From Kuschelorhynchus macadamiae (taxonomy: Eukaryota > Arthropoda > Insecta > Coleoptera > Curculionidae), in contig JAUTXW010005212.1 in NCBI GenBank assembly GCA_030620095.1, positions 894,001 to 958,000 on the forward strand: DNA of 64,000 bases. The letters run 5' to 3'. Position 1 is the first letter of the stretch; every line of letters starts with the position of its first letter. The notes under the pieces were generated by a model. That model ran no database searches, was not told the origin of the DNA, and was given only the letters and a program-made list of their open reading frames with translations. Positions 60,986 to 64,000 of the stretch are shown piece by piece. A program made the translations under genes and the position numbers.

Positions 60986-61273
60986 TCAAATACAATTTTT
61001 ATTAAAACGTGTCAAATATATTTTATTTCTATGTTCCTCAGATAATATCGAATCTAGAATAAGTTTACAATCATTTATTCTTTTTTCAAAACGGAGTCTA
61101 TCTAAGTACCACATCTGAAAGTTACTCCTACGGGCTTGTCTGTAAGCAAAGCTCCACTTCACTAACACATGCACCTTATTGTTCTCTTCCAGAAAAGATA
61201 TTGTTTTCTTCGTAATATTTTCTTTTTGATCCATTTTCATTGTTTTCTTCGTAATATTTTCGTTTTGTTCCAT
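60986..61273 (-). CDS. Unrecognised ORF overlapping the 236-residue gene
   Basis: 95 codons. The N-terminal third is a shifted-frame reading of a 39-bp tandem repeat and is low-complexity. The rest ('HVLVKWSFAYRQARRSNFQM' through 'LILDSILSEEHRNKIYL') has good protein character with Trp, Arg and aliphatic alternation. It may be the true C-terminus of the upstream 236-residue protein reached by a frame change inside the repeat, or an independent overlapping gene. No domain recognised. Confidence 0.45.
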   Translation of the reverse strand: MEQNENITKKTMKMDQKENITKKTISFLEENNKVHVLVKWSFAYRQARRSNFQMWYLDRLRFEKRINDCKLILDSILSEEHRNKIYLTRFNKNCI

Positions 61274-61886
61274 TTTGCTTCAATTTGTTTTCCATTTGTT
61301 CAGGATATAAAGCAAGTAATTCCATCATAGTTGAAACATTTTCACTGTTAGGATTTTCTGTTGGACTTATTATATTATAAACATGCGTACACAAGTCGCC
61401 ACAATCAGATGAAATATTATTTTGAAATATTTTGAAATATGTATTGAATTCTTGCCTTTTAAGTATAGATAATCTATAATCAATAATTTCCTTTAATCGC
61501 CACAAATTGTCCAAAGACTCTTGTCCTAAGTATATGAAGTGTGGGCCTTTTGTAATTTGTAGAACAGGGGTATCATTTATTTTCTGAACCTGCAGATGAA
61601 TGTTGTTTATATTCACACTGGTTTGATCAACTTGAGGAAAGTAGAAATTGTTTACAATAATTCCTTGATGAACACAAATGTCTTTCCAATTTTCTTCGGT
61701 TAGTGCGATTGAAAATCCAGTTTTTCCACCAATTACAATTTTTGGAGAAAAATCATTTAAACTAATGCCAACAAGAACAAATTTTGACAAAGAATTATTT
61801 AAAAAATAAATTTTTGAATTAAGAAGCGTTTCCAAAGGTTTATGAACCACGGCGTTGTTCATAATGACTAAACGAGACTGAAACAT
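61176..61886 (-). CDS. Unrecognised 236-residue accessory protein
   Basis: Starts 'MFQSRLVIMNNAVVHKPLE'. A beta-rich region 'KFVLVGISLNDFSPKIVIGG' (35-54) and 'GFSIALTEENWKDIC' (57-71) precedes a helical part. Three Cys occur ('ICVH', and 'SDCGDLCTHVYN'). The C-terminus has two 13-residue tandem units 'NG(T/S)KRKYYEENN' and ends shortly after. Its stop lies inside the overlapping ORF at 60,986-61,273. I do not recognise it; it sits among accessory genes between the integrase and polymerase, a region that varies among Polintons. Confidence 0.7.
   Translation of the reverse strand: MFQSRLVIMNNAVVHKPLETLLNSKIYFLNNSLSKFVLVGISLNDFSPKIVIGGKTGFSIALTEENWKDICVHQGIIVNNFYFPQVDQTSVNINNIHLQVQKINDTPVLQITKGPHFIYLGQESLDNLWRLKEIIDYRLSILKRQEFNTYFKIFQNNISSDCGDLCTHVYNIISPTENPNSENVSTMMELLALYPEQMENKLKQNGTKRKYYEENNENGSKRKYYEENNIFSGREQ
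61198..61276. repeat. 39-bp tandem repeat, two copies
   Basis: Two nearly identical 39-bp units encode 'NG(T/S)KRKYYEENN(E)' in the 236-residue frame. Because 39 is a multiple of three, copy-number change here would keep the frame. Confidence 0.8.
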
Positions 61887-61951
61887 ATTGTGTTATTCTT
61901 GTACTTAAATATTCTCATCCCCACTTTCTTTAAAGTTTCGTTTAAAATGGA

Positions 61952-62419
61952 TTAATGAAAAAATAGATTTCCAGTTTGAAATTTATAATAAAGATAAATA
62001 ATTAAAATGGTAATGTATAAAAATAATGCAAAGTTTAATGTAACACTAATGATGGAAAAGTAATAATTTTTGAATCCGTCATAATAATTGGTACAGTTGG
62101 GGGTTAAAATTTGTAACTGATTATTTTTAAACTCTAACCTTTCTATCCAATTTGTATCAAAAATAGATCGATTTGGATAATGATACAAAATTTTAAAAAA
62201 TTTACTTGCATTTTCATTTCCATTTATTCGTTCCATCCAACTAATTGTACTATTGTTAATTAATCCAATTTTCATAAATTTACAATATTTACTTAGAGTG
62301 ACGTCTGTTTTATTAGAAAAACATATTTCACACTGTGTTACGCCAGGGGGATGATGAACATAAAAAACATTTTGGAAAATAAAATAAAGAAGAATAAATT
62401 GAGATCTACTGATAGTCAT
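61952..62419 (-). CDS. Small type I membrane glycoprotein (predicted)
   Basis: 155 residues. A hydrophobic N-terminus (about 7-21, 'QFILLYFIFQNVFYV') looks like a signal peptide. The ectodomain (about 22-118) has Cys at 30, 33, 46 and 109 and N-glycosylation sequons at N36 (NKT), N55/N56 (NNST), N70 (NAS), N83 (NRS) and N108 (NCT). A single membrane segment spans about 121-145, with a short cytoplasmic tail. No fusion peptide or known domain is visible. Polinton capsids are not thought to be enveloped, so a secretory-pathway glycoprotein here is unexpected; roles in virion release, receptor binding or immune signalling are all speculation. Intact frame. Confidence 0.75.
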   Translation of the reverse strand: MTISRSQFILLYFIFQNVFYVHHPPGVTQCEICFSNKTDVTLSKYCKFMKIGLINNSTISWMERINGNENASKFFKILYHYPNRSIFDTNWIERLEFKNNQLQILTPNCTNYYDGFKNYYFSIISVTLNFALFLYITILIIYLYYKFQTGNLFFH

Positions 62420-62511
62420 TAAAACAAATTAATAATAATATTCCAAATTTATTAACATTAAGCAGATACTTTCACCACGAAAGCAAAAGCAGCAAAATAA
62501 CAATAAAATAC

Positions 62512-62883
62512 TTAATTTAAATATATGTAAAAGTTCATAAATAAGGATATTAATAATACTATATAAAATGTGTAGCTTGAAGACTTATTTTGAATGGTTA
62601 CAATTATTCGATTCCTATTTTTCCATAAACAGTTATTTAAATCACAATTCCTAGCAAATTTCTTATGCTCCACAATAGGATCATCATAACTTAACCAATC
62701 AAAAATTTCAATACCACAATAAAAACATTTACAAATATCATTGATTGAAGTATAGTAAAAGCCAGCTCCAGCTAACACTTCTGGTCTCAATTTTCCTTTC
62801 CATTTTTTAAAAGTGGAAAGTCGTTTTTCATATGTTTTAAAATAACTGTTATCAATTTCTTTGTCAAAAGTTTCTAAGCACAT
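62512..62883 (-). CDS. Single-BIR (IAP-like) protein with C-terminal membrane anchor
   Basis: 123 residues, intact. A BIR domain covers about 20-82: 'RLSTFKKWKG', then 'LAGAGFYYTSIND', and the zinc ligands Cys53, Cys56, His73 and Cys80, which fit C-x2-C-x16-H-x6-C exactly. There is no RING or CARD. A hydrophobic tail (about 104-122) predicts a tail-anchored protein. BIR proteins of the IAP family bind caspases or IAP antagonists, and baculoviruses and entomopoxviruses carry them against apoptosis; a related role here is inference. The gene lies between the polymerase and the glycoprotein, all on the minus strand. Confidence 0.88.
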   Translation of the reverse strand: MCLETFDKEIDNSYFKTYEKRLSTFKKWKGKLRPEVLAGAGFYYTSINDICKCFYCGIEIFDWLSYDDPIVEHKKFARNCDLNNCLWKNRNRIIVTIQNKSSSYTFYIVLLISLFMNFYIYLN

Positions 62884-62949
62884 TTTGTGAAAGACTTATG
62901 AAGACTAACTTTGGTTTCAAAAACAACAAATTTAAATACCTTATAATAT

Positions 62950-64000
62950 CTACATAAATATATCTAAATCTTCATGTTCTGCATTCCATTGATACAAAGC
63001 AATATCTTGGTGTCCCCAAGCTAATGTATTAAAACTATAGGGAATTTTATACCGCTTATCATCTTCGGAACTCAAAGCCAATTTATTAATTAACTCTGTA
63101 AAAATTGTATGTTGTCTAGATCGAAAAACATACATTGAACAAAAGGTTTTAGAATGATTTTCAACAACATCTTTATAATGAATAAAATCCAACTGCTTTT
63201 TAATTGCACTTTTTTTAACACCTTTTGCTTTTTTTGTTAAACTGTTTTCCGTTTTAATACAATATGCTTTTGCTCCAGTACCAAAGAAAGTAGTAATGGG
63301 TTCACCAGCATATTCATCTTTGAATTTTCCTATAACTGACTTTGTAATAGGCATTTCATGAATATTATTAAATTCATAATTAGATGTGTCAAATTTGTGA
63401 ATATTTTTTATCATGTCAGAATAAATATTTGGAGTTGTGACTTCTAAAATGAACGAATCGGTATCGGTGTATAAAAGTGAAATATTTTCCTGATAAAGAG
63501 GTTTTAAAAAATTATAAAAGAAATCATACATGACAGTTTTAGATATATCTAATATTGAGAAGCCTACATATATTGGTTTATTGTAAGTAACTTGAATCTT
63601 TTGCATTTGAATAGCTACCAAGTTTTCAGAAAATATTGTTAAGTCCTTGAAATATGGTTTTGCAATTAAATTCTCAGCACCATCTTTTCTTCTATTTTTT
63701 TCCCACTCTGTAACAAGTCTTACGTCAATTCTCCTATCAACATTTTCCATAGTCTTGCCATAAATACTATTATTTGCCAACTTGTAAGTATTACGATCAA
63801 ATTCATTCTTTGAATCATTTCTTAATCTTGAATTCAAGTCTATATATTTTTTCAACCAATCAGATTGAGAAAACTGTAAAACTCTATGAACTTTAGTTAA
63901 CTTGAGTCCATGTTCCAAACATTGTTTTAATAATTGATAGTGAATAACATATTTTGATTTATCATTTAAATTGGGTATTAATTTTATGCATTTAGAATTT
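62950..64000 (-). CDS. PolB: Protein-primed family B DNA polymerase, C-terminal part (runs off window)
   Basis: The frame stays open to the window edge, so the N-terminus (primer-binding and exonuclease part) is outside. Motif B 'LANNSIYGKTMENV' and motif C 'YTDTDSF' (the two catalytic Asp) are present, and the downstream 'GKFKDEYAGEPITTFFGTGA' and 'KKAKGVKKSAIKKQ' segments fit Polinton polymerases. It would copy the linear element from a protein primer. The stop at 62,950 is 66 bases from the BIR start codon. No break is visible in the part seen. Confidence 0.93.
   Translation of the reverse strand, partial: NSKCIKLIPNLNDKSKYVIHYQLLKQCLEHGLKLTKVHRVLQFSQSDWLKKYIDLNSRLRNDSKNEFDRNTYKLANNSIYGKTMENVDRRIDVRLVTEWEKNRRKDGAENLIAKPYFKDLTIFSENLVAIQMQKIQVTYNKPIYVGFSILDISKTVMYDFFYNFLKPLYQENISLLYTDTDSFILEVTTPNIYSDMIKNIHKFDTSNYEFNNIHEMPITKSVIGKFKDEYAGEPITTFFGTGAKAYCIKTENSLTKKAKGVKKSAIKKQLDFIHYKDVVENHSKTFCSMYVFRSRQHTIFTELINKLALSSEDDKRYKIPYSFNTLAWGHQDIALYQWNAEHEDLDIFM

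Larger units (their letters stand above)
52200..64000. mobile_element. Polinton/Maverick (adintovirus-like) element, right end outside window
   Basis: The defining set is present in one block: protein-primed polymerase B, retroviral-type integrase, adenain-like protease, packaging ATPase, double jelly-roll major capsid protein and single jelly-roll minor capsid protein. Most of the frames are intact, which suggests a recent insertion. Gene order from left: three small related genes (+), an exonuclease-like protein and a short coiled-coil protein (-), capsid cluster (-), ATPase to integrase (+), accessory genes and polymerase (-). Confidence 0.95.

Overview
The window looks like AT-rich intergenic DNA from an arthropod, most likely an insect outside the flies. 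The reasons are degenerate TTAGG-type telomere-like repeats, Penelope-like retroelements, I/Jockey-type LINEs, hAT, Harbinger and mariner-type DNA transposons, and a Maverick/Polinton element of the insect type. I could not fix the order or species from sequence alone. I found no convincing host protein-coding gene; essentially everything recognisable is mobile DNA.

Layout. 1-5.9 kb: copies of a dispersed repeat with internal subrepeats, then unassigned AT-rich DNA. 5.9-7.9 kb: tRNA-Thr-like repeats, a fold-back of the same, a hammerhead-like motif inside an inverted repeat, and broken Penelope GIY-YIG fragments in opposite orientations. 8.1-9.0 kb: a decayed Crypton-type tyrosine recombinase. 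10.1-11.1 kb: the 3' half of an I-type LINE. 11.3-12.7 kb: a near-perfect palindrome of a Penelope 3' end bounded by (TA)n. 15.9-16.2 and 21.0-22.9 kb: mariner/IS630-type transposase remnants. 17.4-19.9 kb: a Jockey-like LINE pseudogene. 23,466-25,938: a hAT element with exact 15-bp TIRs and an 8-bp target duplication. 27-30 kb: Penelope and LINE fragments. 30-49 kb: mostly unassigned DNA with (TA)n tracts (one of 410 bp), a tandem duplication, TTAGG-like repeats, a third repeat copy and an inverted repeat. 49.5-51.7 kb: a Harbinger transposon with both of its genes (MADF protein and HARBI1-like transposase), whose MADF exon is split by a tRNA-derived SINE with a 14-bp target duplication.

52.2-64 kb (running off the right edge) is a Polinton/Maverick, also called an adintovirus-like element. 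It carries major capsid protein, penton-like minor capsid protein, adenain-like protease, PLA2-domain virion protein, packaging ATPase, chromodomain integrase and protein-primed DNA polymerase B (partial), in a mostly intact state. Capsid genes form an overlapping minus-strand cluster; ATPase, a conserved Polinton protein, coiled-coil proteins and integrase run on the plus strand; polymerase and three accessory genes run on the minus strand. The accessory genes are the most interesting: a single-BIR (IAP-like) protein with a C-terminal membrane anchor, a small multi-sequon type I membrane glycoprotein, an unrecognised 236-residue protein, and a tandem trio of small related helical proteins at the left end.

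The morphogenesis genes together would build and fill a capsid, polymerase would copy the linear genome and integrase would insert it; the BIR and membrane proteins suggest host interaction. That is family knowledge plus inference, not shown by the sequence itself. Positions of decayed elements are approximate unless TIRs or target duplications are named.
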